Source: Brachybacterium squillarum M-6-3
Lineage (GTDB): Bacteria > Actinomycetota > Actinomycetes > Actinomycetales > Dermabacteraceae
Reading direction: 5' to 3'
Assembly (NCBI RefSeq): GCF_000225825.1
Contig: NZ_AGBX01000001.1
Location: forward strand, 496,001 to 560,000
Length of the DNA: 64,000 bases
Both the position numbers and the translations under genes were made by a program. How positions within the stretch are numbered: the stretch's first letter is position 1; each line of letters starts with the position of its first letter. Positions 24,438-35,200 of the stretch are shown piece by piece. The notes beneath the pieces were generated by a model. The model was given only the letters and a program-made list of their open reading frames with translations, did no database searches and was not told where the DNA came from.

Positions 24438-27400
24438 ATGGAGGTGTTCGACAACGTCTCTCAGCTGTGGGGCGACGATCTTCGCTCGGAGCTGAAGCGT
24501 TCTTCGAAGGTGCGCATCGCCGCGAGCGCCTTCTCGATCTTCGCGTTCGACGCTCTTCGCCAGGAGCTGGAGGGCGTCGACGAGGTTCAGTTCCTCTTCA
24601 CATCACCGGCGTTCCCGGGAGAGGCATCGGCCGGCAAGGAGAGGCGCCGATTCGGGGTTGACCACTTGAACACGACGGAGTCCCAGCTACTCGGCACCGA
24701 GTTCGAGCTCCGGCTCCGTAACGCTATGACCCAGCGATCGATCGCGCGCGAGTGCGCAGAGTGGATACGGCGCACCGCCCGATTCCATGCCAGCACCACT
24801 CCCGGCGAGCAGGAGACCCTCACCCTCGACGATTCAGTGCTCTACACGGGGTTCAGCGGCTTCACCGCCCCTGACCTGGGATACGGGGGCAGTGGCCGAG
24901 CCTCGCGCTACATCATCAAGGATGATTTCCCGCAGAACACCGCACGTTTCCTCGATCGCTTCGAGCAGCTGTGGGCAGATCCGGAACGATCTCGCGACGT
25001 CACCAAGGAGATCACGGACCTCGTCGCGACGGTGTTCGCCGAGAACTCACCTCGGCACATCTACTTCGTGATCCTCTACAACATCTTCGCGGAGTTCCTC
25101 GAGGATGTGCTCACCGATGCGATGCCTGACGACCGCACCGGGTACCGGGACTCCGTCATCTGGAAGGCGCTCTACAACTTCCAGGAGGACGCTGCAACAG
25201 GAATCATCAACAAGCTCGAGCGCTATAACGGGTGCATCCTCGCCGACAGCGTGGGACTCGGGAAGACGTTCACTGCACTCGCGGTCATCCGGTACTACGA
25301 GCTGCGCAACAAGGATGTCCTCGTCCTCGCGCCGAAGAAGCTGAGCGACAACTGGACCACGTTCACCCAGAATCGGCGCTCGAACCCCTTCGCCGGCGAG
25401 CGGTTCCGGTACGACGTGCTCGCACACACAGACCTGCAGCGCGAGCGCGGCTCCTCGAACGGCATCACCCTGGATGATTTCAACTGGGGCGCCTACGACC
25501 TGGTCGTCATCGACGAGTCCCACAACTTCCGCAACGCCGTCCACCACGAGGACCGCGAGACCCGCTACGACGCCCTCCTGCGCAAGGTGATCCGGGAGGG
25601 AGTGCGCACGAAGGTCCTCATGCTCTCGGCCACCCCGGTCAACAACCGGTTCACGGATCTCCGTAACCAGCTGGCGCTCGCCTATGAGGGAGACACGGAG
25701 CGGTTCACCGCGAACCTCCCGATCGACACGTCGCTCGACGAGGTGTTCCGCGACGCGCAGGCCGCGTTCTCAGCCTGGTCGAAGCTGCCTGCCGAGGAGC
25801 GCACCTCGGCAGCGATCCTGGAACGTCTTGACCTGGACTTCTTCTCACTACTGGATGCCGTGACGATCGCCCGCTCGCGCAAGCAGGTCGCGAGGTTCTA
25901 CGACACGAGTGCGATCGGAGCGTTCCCTGAGCGTCGGCCACCGGTCTCGGTCTCGGCGCCATTGTCGCTACGCGAGGATGCCCCGGGCTTCGAGCACATC
26001 GCCGCCCAGCTCGATACCCTCACGCTCGCGACCTACACCCCACTCGGGTACGTGCTCGCGAGTCGCAGGCTGAAGTACGAGGAGCTGTACGGCAATGTCG
26101 GTGCCGGCCAGAACCGCCGCAGCGGAAGCGTTGCAAATCTTGGCGCGCACTCGCGCGAGCTCGGCATACGGCGGCTCATGACCACAAACCTCCTCAAGCG
26201 CCTGGAGAGTTCGATCGAGGCCTTCAGGTTGACGCTCCGAACGGTTGCACGGCGTATCGACGAAGATCTGACCGCCCTGGAGCAGGGCCGCGCCGTGGAA
26301 GACGACTCCGAGGCGATCGAGAACTGGGACGACGAGAGCGAGGAGACGGAGCTGACCGCCACCGTCGGTTCGACCGTCGCCATCGACATCGCAGATCTCG
26401 ACGTGATCTCCTTCCGCCGCGACCTCGAGACGGACCGTGACGTGATCCGCGACCTGCTCGCTGCTCTCGAACCGATCGACGCCGACGGCGACGAGAAGCT
26501 GCGTGAGCTGATGCGGGTGATCGATCAGAAGGTGAAGGAGCCGCTGAACGAGGGCAACCGCAAGGTGCTGGTGTTCTCCGCCTTCGCGGATACTGCGGAG
26601 TATCTGTATCAGCACGTTGCTCCAGCACTCGAACGCGGAGGATTGAACACCGCGCTGGTCACGGGAACGCGAGCCCCGAAGAACACCCTCGGGCCCGGCC
26701 TGGACTTCTCCTCGACTCTCACGCTGTTCTCCCCTCGTTCGAAGAAGCGCGACGTGCTCATGCCGGAGGAGACGCGGGAGATCGACGTGCTCATCGCGAC
26801 GGACTGCATCAGCGAGGGGCAGAACCTGCAGGACTGCGACATGGTGGTCAACTACGACATCCACTGGAACCCGGTGCGGATCGTGCAGCGCTTCGGGCGT
26901 GTGGACCGCATCGGGTCGACGAACTCGACGATCCAGTTGGTGAACTTCTGGCCCGATGTCGACCTCGATCAGTACATCCATCTGGTGGAGCGGGTCGAGA
27001 ACCGGATGCGGATCACGGACATCACCGCGACCGGTGACGACAACGTCCTGGAGCCCGCTGACAGCGAGGACGTCGCGTATCGTCACGAGCAGCTGCGCCG
27101 TTTGAAAGACGAGGTCATCGATCTCGAGGATGTGCGTGGCGGCGTCTCGATCACGGATCTCGGGCTCAACGATGTGCACCTGGATCTCCAGGCCAGGCTC
27201 CGCGAGGACCCCTCGATCGCTGACGCACCCAAGGGGCTGCACGCGGTGGTGCCCGCCGATCCCGCCTCCGGACTCGTCCCCGGGGTGATCTTCGCGCTGC
27301 GCAATGTCCGAGCCGATGGGACGTTCCAGCGGGGCAACCGACTGCACCCGCACTACCTGGTCTACCTCGATGAGCAGGGGAACGTCGTCACCGCGCACAC

Positions 27401-27707
27401 CGAGGTGAGGAGGCTGCTCGATCTACTGCGCTCCGCGTGCCGGCGGTACGACGATCCGCTGCCCGAGGCTTTCGAGCCCTTCAACGAGGCGACTGCTGAC
27501 GGCGCCGAGATGGACGGGTACTCGCAGCTCCTCACTGCCGCGATCGACTCCATGGCGCACCGCGAGGAGGAGGACCTGATCGGCAGCCTCTTCACCGCGG
27601 GGCCGACGGCACAGCCCACGCCAAGCCTCGGCGGACTCGACGACTTCGAGCTGACGGCGTTCGTCGCGGTCGTCGACCCGGTACAAGGAGGCAGCGACGC
27701 ACGATGA
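24438..27707 (+). CDS. PLD-like/SNF2-type DEAD/DEAH helicase, defence operon gene 1
   Basis: A 1089-residue superfamily 2 helicase/translocase. Residues about 1-190 resemble the phospholipase-D-like domain found at the front of such helicases (KVRIAASAFSIFAFDALRQE, ARECAEWIRRTARFHAS, LYTGFSGFTAPDLGYGGSG). I cannot find the catalytic HxK motif, so this domain may only bind. The motor has Walker A ILADSVGLGKTFTALAVI (near residue 268), DEAH box VVIDESHNFRNAV (near 358), LMLSATPVNNR, and motifs V and VI in IATDCISEGQNLQ and IVQRFGRVDRIGS (to residue about 826). A 260-residue C-terminal region follows. It heads the six-gene run and overlaps the DUF4391 gene (ATGA). A role in sensing or translocating on invading DNA is inferred. 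Confidence 0.9.
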   Translation: MEVFDNVSQLWGDDLRSELKRSSKVRIAASAFSIFAFDALRQELEGVDEVQFLFTSPAFPGEASAGKERRRFGVDHLNTTESQLLGTEFELRLRNAMTQRSIARECAEWIRRTARFHASTTPGEQETLTLDDSVLYTGFSGFTAPDLGYGGSGRASRYIIKDDFPQNTARFLDRFEQLWADPERSRDVTKEITDLVATVFAENSPRHIYFVILYNIFAEFLEDVLTDAMPDDRTGYRDSVIWKALYNFQEDAATGIINKLERYNGCILADSVGLGKTFTALAVIRYYELRNKDVLVLAPKKLSDNWTTFTQNRRSNPFAGERFRYDVLAHTDLQRERGSSNGITLDDFNWGAYDLVVIDESHNFRNAVHHEDRETRYDALLRKVIREGVRTKVLMLSATPVNNRFTDLRNQLALAYEGDTERFTANLPIDTSLDEVFRDAQAAFSAWSKLPAEERTSAAILERLDLDFFSLLDAVTIARSRKQVARFYDTSAIGAFPERRPPVSVSAPLSLREDAPGFEHIAAQLDTLTLATYTPLGYVLASRRLKYEELYGNVGAGQNRRSGSVANLGAHSRELGIRRLMTTNLLKRLESSIEAFRLTLRTVARRIDEDLTALEQGRAVEDDSEAIENWDDESEETELTATVGSTVAIDIADLDVISFRRDLETDRDVIRDLLAALEPIDADGDEKLRELMRVIDQKVKEPLNEGNRKVLVFSAFADTAEYLYQHVAPALERGGLNTALVTGTRAPKNTLGPGLDFSSTLTLFSPRSKKRDVLMPEETREIDVLIATDCISEGQNLQDCDMVVNYDIHWNPVRIVQRFGRVDRIGSTNSTIQLVNFWPDVDLDQYIHLVERVENRMRITDITATGDDNVLEPADSEDVAYRHEQLRRLKDEVIDLEDVRGGVSITDLGLNDVHLDLQARLREDPSIADAPKGLHAVVPADPASGLVPGVIFALRNVRADGTFQRGNRLHPHYLVYLDEQGNVVTAHTEVRRLLDLLRSACRRYDDPLPEAFEPFNEATADGAEMDGYSQLLTAAIDSMAHREEEDLIGSLFTAGPTAQPTPSLGGLDDFELTAFVAVVDPVQGGSDAR

Positions 27708-28387
27708 GCGATGCTCGCCCCACGGCACCCGGCCAGGCGTTGGTCCGCTGGCCCGTTTCTGCACGTATCGACCGGGTGGTCCCGAAGCGTACGCTCGCCT
27801 CCGCTGCGTCGACTCCGGCGGCAGTGCGCCAGAAGTTGACGGACGATGTGGAGCACGTGCGCTGGCTGTTCACCTTCTCGCCCGCGCTCACGACTCTTCC
27901 CGGCACACCGGAGGTGCCGGAGTTCGTCGTCATCGGGATCGAGCTGCGAGCAGGCGACCTCGACGCCGGCACGTTGGAGGTGCTGGACCGATCGATGCCG
28001 AGACGAGTGATCTTCGAGCTGTCCCGCACGGCCAGAGAAGGTCAGGAGCACCGCATGGCGGCATTCCTCAGCGCACGCGGGCCAGGAGGTCGAGGCCAGT
28101 ACGTGACCTCCGCGTGGGTCCCGGCCGAAGCGCCCCGGGCTCCCCTGCCCGCAGCGATCGATCTCGAGGCGCTGTACTTGGCGGTTCTCGAGCCGCTGCT
28201 GCCCGCCCCGCGCGTCCCTGGCTCTCGCGTGTCAGAGGTGGCTGAGAGAATCGAAGCCATTGCGACGCTCGATCGCAGGATCACCGCTCTAGAGCGCAAG
28301 ATCCAGCGTGAGGTGCAGTTCAACCGACAAGTCGCACTGCGCCAGGAGCTGCGTGAGCTGCAGCGCGAACGCGATGCACTGTCCTGA
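27704..28387 (+). CDS. DUF4391-type protein, defence operon gene 2
   Basis: This 227-residue soluble protein matches my recollection of DUF4391 in layout. It has a VKWPVSARIDRVVPKRTL-like opening, the VEHVRWLFTFSPALTTLP strand, VPEFVVIGIELRAGDLDAGT, LDRSMPRRVIFELSRTAREG, and a charged coiled-coil end (DRRITALERKIQREVQFNRQ). Function is not established. In other genomes DUF4391 genes sit between a helicase gene and type III restriction-modification genes, as here. The start overlaps the helicase stop by four bases, so the two are probably made in balanced amounts and may form a complex. The coiled coil is a likely interaction surface. Confidence 0.75.
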   Translation: MSDARPTAPGQALVRWPVSARIDRVVPKRTLASAASTPAAVRQKLTDDVEHVRWLFTFSPALTTLPGTPEVPEFVVIGIELRAGDLDAGTLEVLDRSMPRRVIFELSRTAREGQEHRMAAFLSARGPGGRGQYVTSAWVPAEAPRAPLPAAIDLEALYLAVLEPLLPAPRVPGSRVSEVAERIEAIATLDRRITALERKIQREVQFNRQVALRQELRELQRERDALS

Positions 28388-28421
28388 TCACTCCCCCGTC
28401 CGCTCCCACCGAAGGAAACGC

Positions 28422-30419
28422 ATGGACCACTTGAGAATGCACTCAGCAGACCTCACGGCGCGCAACATCGACCAACTGGCCGAGCTTTTCCCAGCCGTGG
28501 TCACGGAGACCCGGGACGAGCTTGGCGAGGTGAAGCGAGCGATCGACTTCGACCTGCTGCGTCAGGAGCTCTCCGATCATGTGGTGGAGGGGCCCCAGGA
28601 GCGGTACCAGCTGGACTGGCCTGGGAAGCGGGAGGCGCTGTTCGCGGCGAACGCCCCGATCGCGAAGACCCTGCGGCCGCAGCGCGAGGAGTCGGTCGAC
28701 TTCGACTCCACGAAGAACCTCTTCATCGAGGGCGACAACCTGGAGGCTCTCAAGCTCCTCCAGGAGAGCTACCTGGGCAAGGTCAAGCTCATCTACATCG
28801 ATCCTCCGTACAACACAGGTCATGACTTCGTATACAACGACAGCTTCGCCCAGAGTAGTTCGGAGTATCTCGAGCGGTCCGGCCAGAAGGACGAGTCTGG
28901 CGCGGGCCTCAAGTCCAACCCCGAGTCCAATGGCCGCTTTCACTCGGACTGGCTGAGCATGATGTATCCACGCCTCAAGTTGGCGAGAAACCTTCTGCGA
29001 GATGACGGCGTTCTGGTCGTTTCGATCGACGAGAATGAGCATGCGCACCTCGTGGAGCTCGGTCAACAGATTTTTGGGCTCGACTCCTACGTAGGGGAGA
29101 TCGTTCTCAAAAATTCCAGCAAAAACGACCAACGCTTCATTTCTATTCAACACGAATATATCGTGTTCTTCGTGAAAAGCAGGTCAGTAAACGGCGGACA
29201 ATGGACCGAGCGAAAGGGTGGACTCGAGGACATATATCGCGCATTCGCCAATCTTCGCGCCAGACATGGCGACGACTGGGATGCCATCCACAAGGGTGCG
29301 CAGGCATGGTATAAGCAATTCTCTCCGAGCGACCCCATCTACGGAAGTAAGCACTACTCCTGGATGGATGAACGAGGAGTGTATTTCCCGGCCGACATTT
29401 CCGGACCAAACGACGGTCAGTACGTCTACCCGGTCATCCATCCAGTAACCGGGGTGCCCGTCAAGGAGCCCAGTCGAGGCTGGGCATTCCCCGAGTCGAC
29501 AATGGACAGAATGATCGCCGAGGGCAGGGTGCATTTTGGCCCCGATCACCACGGGGTACCGAAGCTTAAGACATATCTCAGCGGAACAGAGGATCAGAGC
29601 CTCACAAGTGTACGCTTCGTGGACGGACGTGCGGCCTCTAAGCGACTTAGGCAACTATTCGGCAATAAGGTATTCACGAACCCCAAAGACGAAATCCTGC
29701 TTTCCGACATCTATGCCGCCCTCGGGGTTGGCGATTCGGATATTATTCTGGACATGTTCTCTGGGTCGGGATCTGCGCTCCATGCCGCATGGGAATTCGG
29801 CAAGAAGAATGGGCGACATCCGCGATTTATTGGAATTCAGATTGCAGAGCATCTGCACGACTCCCTAAAGACGGCTCAGGGTGCGGCGCGACAAATCACA
29901 GCAAACGCAATAAATATGCTCGAGGAGCTCGAGAAACCTGCCGTCGTTAGTGAGATAGCAAAACAAAGACTTCGTGTCGCAGGAAGGCAAATTGGTATTG
30001 ACTCGCAAGTCGACACTGGATTCCGGTCTATGAAAATAGATACGACGAACATGGCAGACACACTCCGGGTACCAGATTCGCTCGCCCAAGGCGAGCTCAC
30101 CGGACTGGTAGACAATGTGAAGCCCGGCCGCAGTGGCGAGGACCTGTTGTTCCAGGTCATGCTCGACTGGGGGCTCGAGCTCAGCCTTCCCATCGCCCGG
30201 GAAGAGATCGACGGCCGCGAAGTGCTCAGCGTGGACGACGACGCGTTGCTCGCCTGCTTCGCACAAGACGTCATCCCTACGCTGATCACCTCGTTGGCAG
30301 CACGGAAGCCACTGCGCGTGGTGTTCCGCGACTCTGCTTTCGTGACCGACTCCGCACGGATCAACGCAGAACAGGTGTTCGCCGAGGTCTCCCCCAGCAC
30401 TGACGTCAAGGTCATCTGA
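28422..30419 (+). CDS. Type III-like DNA methyltransferase (Mod), defence operon gene 3
   Basis: A 665-residue beta-class N6-adenine methyltransferase. Motif IV LIYIDPPYNTGHDF (about residue 125) precedes the SAM-binding motif I LDMFSGSGSALHAAWEFG (about 443), the order expected for type III Mod proteins. The target-recognition region lies between and after them. ATG 28422 is supported by GAAGGAAA seven bases upstream and by the conserved DLTARNIDQLAELFPAV opening. The stretch from about 29100 to 30080 is visibly richer in A/T and in AT-ending codons than either side, which suggests that the specificity region was exchanged by recombination. It should methylate host DNA and set the recognition site for Res. 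Confidence 0.93.
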   Translation: MDHLRMHSADLTARNIDQLAELFPAVVTETRDELGEVKRAIDFDLLRQELSDHVVEGPQERYQLDWPGKREALFAANAPIAKTLRPQREESVDFDSTKNLFIEGDNLEALKLLQESYLGKVKLIYIDPPYNTGHDFVYNDSFAQSSSEYLERSGQKDESGAGLKSNPESNGRFHSDWLSMMYPRLKLARNLLRDDGVLVVSIDENEHAHLVELGQQIFGLDSYVGEIVLKNSSKNDQRFISIQHEYIVFFVKSRSVNGGQWTERKGGLEDIYRAFANLRARHGDDWDAIHKGAQAWYKQFSPSDPIYGSKHYSWMDERGVYFPADISGPNDGQYVYPVIHPVTGVPVKEPSRGWAFPESTMDRMIAEGRVHFGPDHHGVPKLKTYLSGTEDQSLTSVRFVDGRAASKRLRQLFGNKVFTNPKDEILLSDIYAALGVGDSDIILDMFSGSGSALHAAWEFGKKNGRHPRFIGIQIAEHLHDSLKTAQGAARQITANAINMLEELEKPAVVSEIAKQRLRVAGRQIGIDSQVDTGFRSMKIDTTNMADTLRVPDSLAQGELTGLVDNVKPGRSGEDLLFQVMLDWGLELSLPIAREEIDGREVLSVDDDALLACFAQDVIPTLITSLAARKPLRVVFRDSAFVTDSARINAEQVFAEVSPSTDVKVI

Positions 30420-30422
30420 GCT

Positions 30423-32117
30423 ATGTCCGCATCCGACACTTCCTCCTCCCCGCGCCCCGAGGACCTCCTGGACGGGCTTCTCGTGGCGTGGGAGGGTGAG
30501 GTGCTCGAGTGCAAGCACGCTGAGAACTCATACGACCTGGACAAGCTCGGTAAGTACTTCTCCGCGCTCAGCAACGAGGCCGCCTTGCACGGCATCCAGA
30601 GTGCATGGATGCTGCTGGGAATCGACGACCGCTCCCGCAGCGTCGTTGGAACCCGTGCGTTCTCTCGGCCAGGACAGAGCAACGACCTCAAGCAGAAAAT
30701 CGCCGAGCACACCAGCACAAAGGGCACGTTCCGTGGCATCCACGAAGTACACCACCCAAAGGGTCGTGTACTGATGCTCGAGATCCCCGCAGCACCACGG
30801 GGTCAAGCCGTTGCCTGGAAGGGTCACGCCTACGGCCGTTCCGGAGAGAGCCTCGGTGCGCTTCCACTCGACAAGTTCGACGAGCTGCGTGGCCACGACC
30901 CTCGCGGTGACTGGACCGCTCAGACAGTCCCTGACGCCACCATCGCGGACCTCGACCCCGCCGCTCTCGCAGCAGCCCGGGAAGGCTTCTCCAGCCAGCA
31001 CTCCATCCCTCGAGAAGAGATCGATGACTGGTCAGACGACGAGTTCCTGGCACGCGCCCATCTCACTCAGCAAGGGAAGCTCACGCGCTCCGCGTTGCTC
31101 CTTCTCGGAGCCCCGTCGAGTGCAGGCCTTCTCACCGGCGTCTCTGTGCAGATCAGTTGGGTGCTCGACGCCGAGGAGCGCGCCTACGAGCATTTCGGCC
31201 CACCGTTCCTGCTCAACACCACGAAAGCCTACGAACGCATCCGCAACTTCCAGGTGCGAATGCTTCAACCCGGCACCCTGATCCAGACGGAGGTGCCCAA
31301 GTACGACAGAGACGCTGTCCTCGAAGCGATCCACAACTGCGTCGCCCACGCGGACTGGGCGTCCGGCGCACGCATCGCGCTGCGCGAGCATTCGGACCGC
31401 ATCGTGCTCGAGAACGCCGGCAGCTTCATCGAGGGGGCCAGCGTCGAGGATTACGTGATAGGTCAACGAGTCCCGAGCAGGTACCGCAATCCGCATCTCG
31501 TCGAGGCTATGGTCTCGCTGAACATGATCGACAGCATCGGATACGGGCTTCGCCGCATCCACGACTCACAGCGCAAACGGTTCCTCCCGCTGCCCGATTA
31601 CGAGTTCCCGCGTGACAACGAGGTGCGGACTACGATTTACAGCCGCGTCATCGACCAGAACTACAGCGAACAGCTAATGGCCCACACGGACCTCGACCTC
31701 GCTGACGTACTCGCACTGGACAGGGTGCAGAAGGGGCTTCAGATAGCCACCGAGGCCCGCGCTCGGCTCCGTCGCGCACGGCTCATCGAGGGGCGGGCAC
31801 CCCACGTCCGCGTCAGTTCGACAGTAGCGGTCGCCGCAGGCACCGAGGCGGAGTACGTTCAGGCACGCGCCACTGAGAACGCGCACCTGGCCCAACTGGT
31901 CAAGAACCTGATCACGCAGTTCGGGCCCGCCTCACGAAAGCAGATCGATCGCGTGCTGGACAGGTACGTCGACGAGAACCTCACCGAGAGTCAGCGCCGC
32001 GCTCGCGTCTCCAATCTCCTGACACGCATGCGCAAGGCGGGCACGATCCACAACGCTGGTTCGCAGCAGCAACCTCGCTGGGTCCTCGGTCCTGAGCCGC
32101 CGGACACTCAAACATGA
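30423..32117 (+). CDS. AlbA_2 (Schlafen-type) and HATPase-domain protein, defence operon gene 4
   Basis: This 564-residue protein begins with an AlbA_2/Schlafen-like nucleic-acid-binding domain (VAWEGEVLECKHAENSYDLD, SNEAALHGIQSAWMLLGIDD, HAYGRSGESLGALPLDKFDE; residues about 20-155). A middle region carries RSALLLLGAPSSAGLL. A GHKL-type ATPase fold follows (AVLEAIHNCVAHADWASGAR, DRIVLENAGSF, residues about 300-360), then winged-helix-like segments at the C-terminus. Such proteins recur beside restriction-modification genes, where they may sense or regulate. It starts four bases after the mod stop and lies between mod and res. It could instead be a transcriptional regulator of the operon. Confidence 0.85.
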   Translation: MSASDTSSSPRPEDLLDGLLVAWEGEVLECKHAENSYDLDKLGKYFSALSNEAALHGIQSAWMLLGIDDRSRSVVGTRAFSRPGQSNDLKQKIAEHTSTKGTFRGIHEVHHPKGRVLMLEIPAAPRGQAVAWKGHAYGRSGESLGALPLDKFDELRGHDPRGDWTAQTVPDATIADLDPAALAAAREGFSSQHSIPREEIDDWSDDEFLARAHLTQQGKLTRSALLLLGAPSSAGLLTGVSVQISWVLDAEERAYEHFGPPFLLNTTKAYERIRNFQVRMLQPGTLIQTEVPKYDRDAVLEAIHNCVAHADWASGARIALREHSDRIVLENAGSFIEGASVEDYVIGQRVPSRYRNPHLVEAMVSLNMIDSIGYGLRRIHDSQRKRFLPLPDYEFPRDNEVRTTIYSRVIDQNYSEQLMAHTDLDLADVLALDRVQKGLQIATEARARLRRARLIEGRAPHVRVSSTVAVAAGTEAEYVQARATENAHLAQLVKNLITQFGPASRKQIDRVLDRYVDENLTESQRRARVSNLLTRMRKAGTIHNAGSQQQPRWVLGPEPPDTQT

Positions 32118-32125
32118 GGAAAACA

Positions 32126-32142
32126 AGAAGGCACCTCCTTCT
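32126..32142 (+). terminator. Small hairpin after the AlbA_2 gene
   Basis: AGAAGG and CCTTCT pair around a five-base loop directly after the AlbA_2-protein stop. There is no T-run. It lies in the only sizeable gap (151 bases) of the defence operon and could attenuate or process the message before res. Confidence 0.3.
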
Positions 32143-32268
32143 CACTGGCCCTCCTGCATCACCCCAGGTCAGCATGTTTTCACCCTTGCGCTGACGCAAA
32201 CATCCACCGCTACGCAAGGCGGTGTGACCCACGTTCCTCACCGCCGCTCCCACGCTCCAAGGATCCCC

Positions 32269-35200
32269 GTGAAGCTCCAGTTCAAGCACCAGCAGTACCA
32301 GACCGATGCGGTCGACGCTGTCGTCGACTGCTTCGCCGGGCAGCCCCGCAGCGACGGCGTCAGCTACCGCATTGACCCCGGCGTGCGCCGCCAGCAGCGC
32401 ACCGGCGACGACTCCGGATTCCGCAACGAGAAGATCGCGCTGAGCGACCGGGAGCTCCTGGAGAACATCCAGGCCGTTCAGCTCGACCCGCGCCGCAACC
32501 TACCTACGAGCAAGAAGCTCGAGTACAGCCCCGCCGCACCGAGCGCACCGAACCTCGACATCGAGATGGAGACAGGGACCGGCAAGACCTACGTCTACAT
32601 CAAGACGATCATGGAGCTGCACCGGCGGTACGGGTGGAGCAAGTACATCGTCGTCGTCCCCTCCGTCGCGATCCGCGAAGGCGTCATGAAGACGTTCCAG
32701 ATCACCGGCGACCACTTCCAGCAGGAGTATGGCACCAAGCCCCGTGCCTTCGTCTACGACTCCAGCCGGTTGCACGAGCTCGAGGCCTACAGCTCCGACG
32801 CCGGAGTGCAGGTCATGATCATCAACATCCAGGCCTTCAACGCAACCGGCAAGGACAACCGGCGGATCTACGACGTGCTGGACGATTTCCAGTCCCGCCG
32901 GCCGATCGACGTGATCTCCGCGAACCGCCCCATCGTCATCATCGACGAGCCGCAGCGTCTCGAAGGCACGGGCAAGAAGGTCTCCAAGTCACTCGAGGCG
33001 CTCTCCCGGTTCAATGCGCTGTTCGTGCTGAGGTACTCCGCCACCCACAAGGTGCAGCGCACCCTTGTGCACCGGCTCGACGCCGTGGATGCCTACAACC
33101 AGAAGCTCGTCAAGCGCATCGCCGTACGAGGTATCACCGTGAAAGGCCTCGCCGGAACGGACGCGTACCTGTACCTCGACTCGATCCAGATCGCCGCCGG
33201 GAAGAACCCTCGGGCGCGGCTGGAGCTCGAAGTCCAGTCGAAGTCCGGTGCGATCACTCGCAAGGTCAGGCTCCTGGACTACGGCAGCAACCTGCACGAC
33301 GTCTCCGGCGGGCTGGAGGCATACTGGGGGCTTTTCATTCGGAGCATCGACGCTGTCCACGACACCGTGGAACTCAGCAACGGCGATGTGCTCGAAGCAG
33401 GTCAGCTCTCCGACCGCGACAGTAACGAGGGGGCAAAGCGCCGCATCCAGATCCGAGAGGTCATCGCCGCTCACCTTGCCAAGGAGCGGATGCTCCACCC
33501 TCAGGGCGTTAAGGTCCTCTCCCTGTTCTTCATCGACGAGGTCGCGAAGTACCGCGACTACACCAGGGAGGACACCCTCGGGGAGTACGCACGCATCTTC
33601 GAGGAGGAGTACGTGGCCGCCGTGTCCGAGCTGCGCGAGCAACTGGCTTTGGACGGCTCCGAAGCGGGGTACCTCTCCTTCCTCGATCGAGATGAGGCCG
33701 ACGATGTTCACGCCGGGTACTTCTCCGTCGACAAGAGGACCAGTCGCCTGATCGATCCAAAGGTTGCTGGGCGCGGCGAGGACAAGGGCCTCGCGACCGA
33801 CTGCGACGCCTACGACCTCATTCTGCGGGACAAGGAGCGGCTGCTCTCCCAGACCGAGCCCGTCCGCTTTCTGTTCAGCCACTCGGCTCTGCGAGAGGGC
33901 TGGGACAACCCCAACGTCTTCACGATGGGGATGCTCAAGAAGTCGGACAACACCGTCTCCCGCCGCCAGGAGATCGGCCGCGGGCTCCGCTTGGCGGTCG
34001 ATCAGACCGGCGAGAGGATCGACCATCCCTCCATCGTGCATGACGTCAACGAGCTCACCGTCGTCTCCGATGAGTCATACACCGACTTCGTCAACGGACT
34101 GCAGAAGGAGATCTCCGAGTCCCTGACAGCACGCCCACGCAAGGCCACCGCCGCCTACTTCGCCGGGAAGGCGTTGTTGCACTCGAAGACGAACGAAGAG
34201 AAGGTCATTACGGAGCAGGATGCGAACCTCATCCACCGCTGGTTGATCCGCCACGACGTCATCGACGAGAACGATCACCTCACCGAGAACTGGCACACGC
34301 GCGATAAACTCGATCCGATGCCCTCCCTGCCCGAGGGACTCGACGAGTACCACTACCAGATCGCTGACCTCATCGATGCCCTGCACCGTGACGTCCCGGT
34401 CGCAGAGAACAGTCGCCGCACCAAGCAGATCCCTCTGAACGAGTCCCTCTTCCGCGGAGAACAGTTCCAGGGGCTCTGGCAGAGGATTCGACGACGCGCC
34501 GCCTACCAGGTCGACTTCGACTCCAGAGCACTCATCGACTCCTCGGTCACGGCATTGAACTCCTCCCTGCACGTCACCCGGATGAGCTACACCGTGAACA
34601 CTGGTGCGCAGAAGGAACAGCTCGAGGTCGAGGACGTCGACAGCGGTCGCAGCTTCACCGCAGGTCGTCATCGCACCCTCCTCGAGACGGCCACCGTCGC
34701 GTCCCAGGTGCAATACGACGTCATCGGAGAGATTGCCGAGCGCACCCAGCTCACACGCCGCACCGTCGGATCGATCCTCTCCCGGATCGAGGCCTCCATC
34801 TTCGCGAAGCTGCGCCAGAACCCGGAGCAGTTCCTCAGCGAAGCAGCCCGTCTCATCAACGAGCGCAAGGCGGAGCTGATCCTGCAGAACCTCAGCTACT
34901 CCCTGCTCGAGGACGAGTTCGGGGATGAGATCTTCACCGCCGACACCACCAAGCACGATTTCTCGAAGGCGACGCCGCTCACCCGGCACGTCTACGAGTA
35001 CGCCGTCACGGATTCGCAGGTCGAGAGGGACTTCTTCACTCAGCTCGAGCAGAGCGACGAGGTCGCGGTCTACGCCAAACTCCCCCATGGCTTCCTTATC
35101 CCCACCCCGATGGGTGACTACAACCCGGACTGGGCGATCGTGTTCCAGGACGGCGCCGTGAAGCACGTGTATTTTGTCGCGGAGACGAAGTCGACGCATG

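Noticed and set aside
32118-32268. A promoter or small RNA between the AlbA_2 gene and res.
   Set aside because: Only a weak 6-base hairpin without a T-run is visible, and no convincing -35/-10 pair was found.
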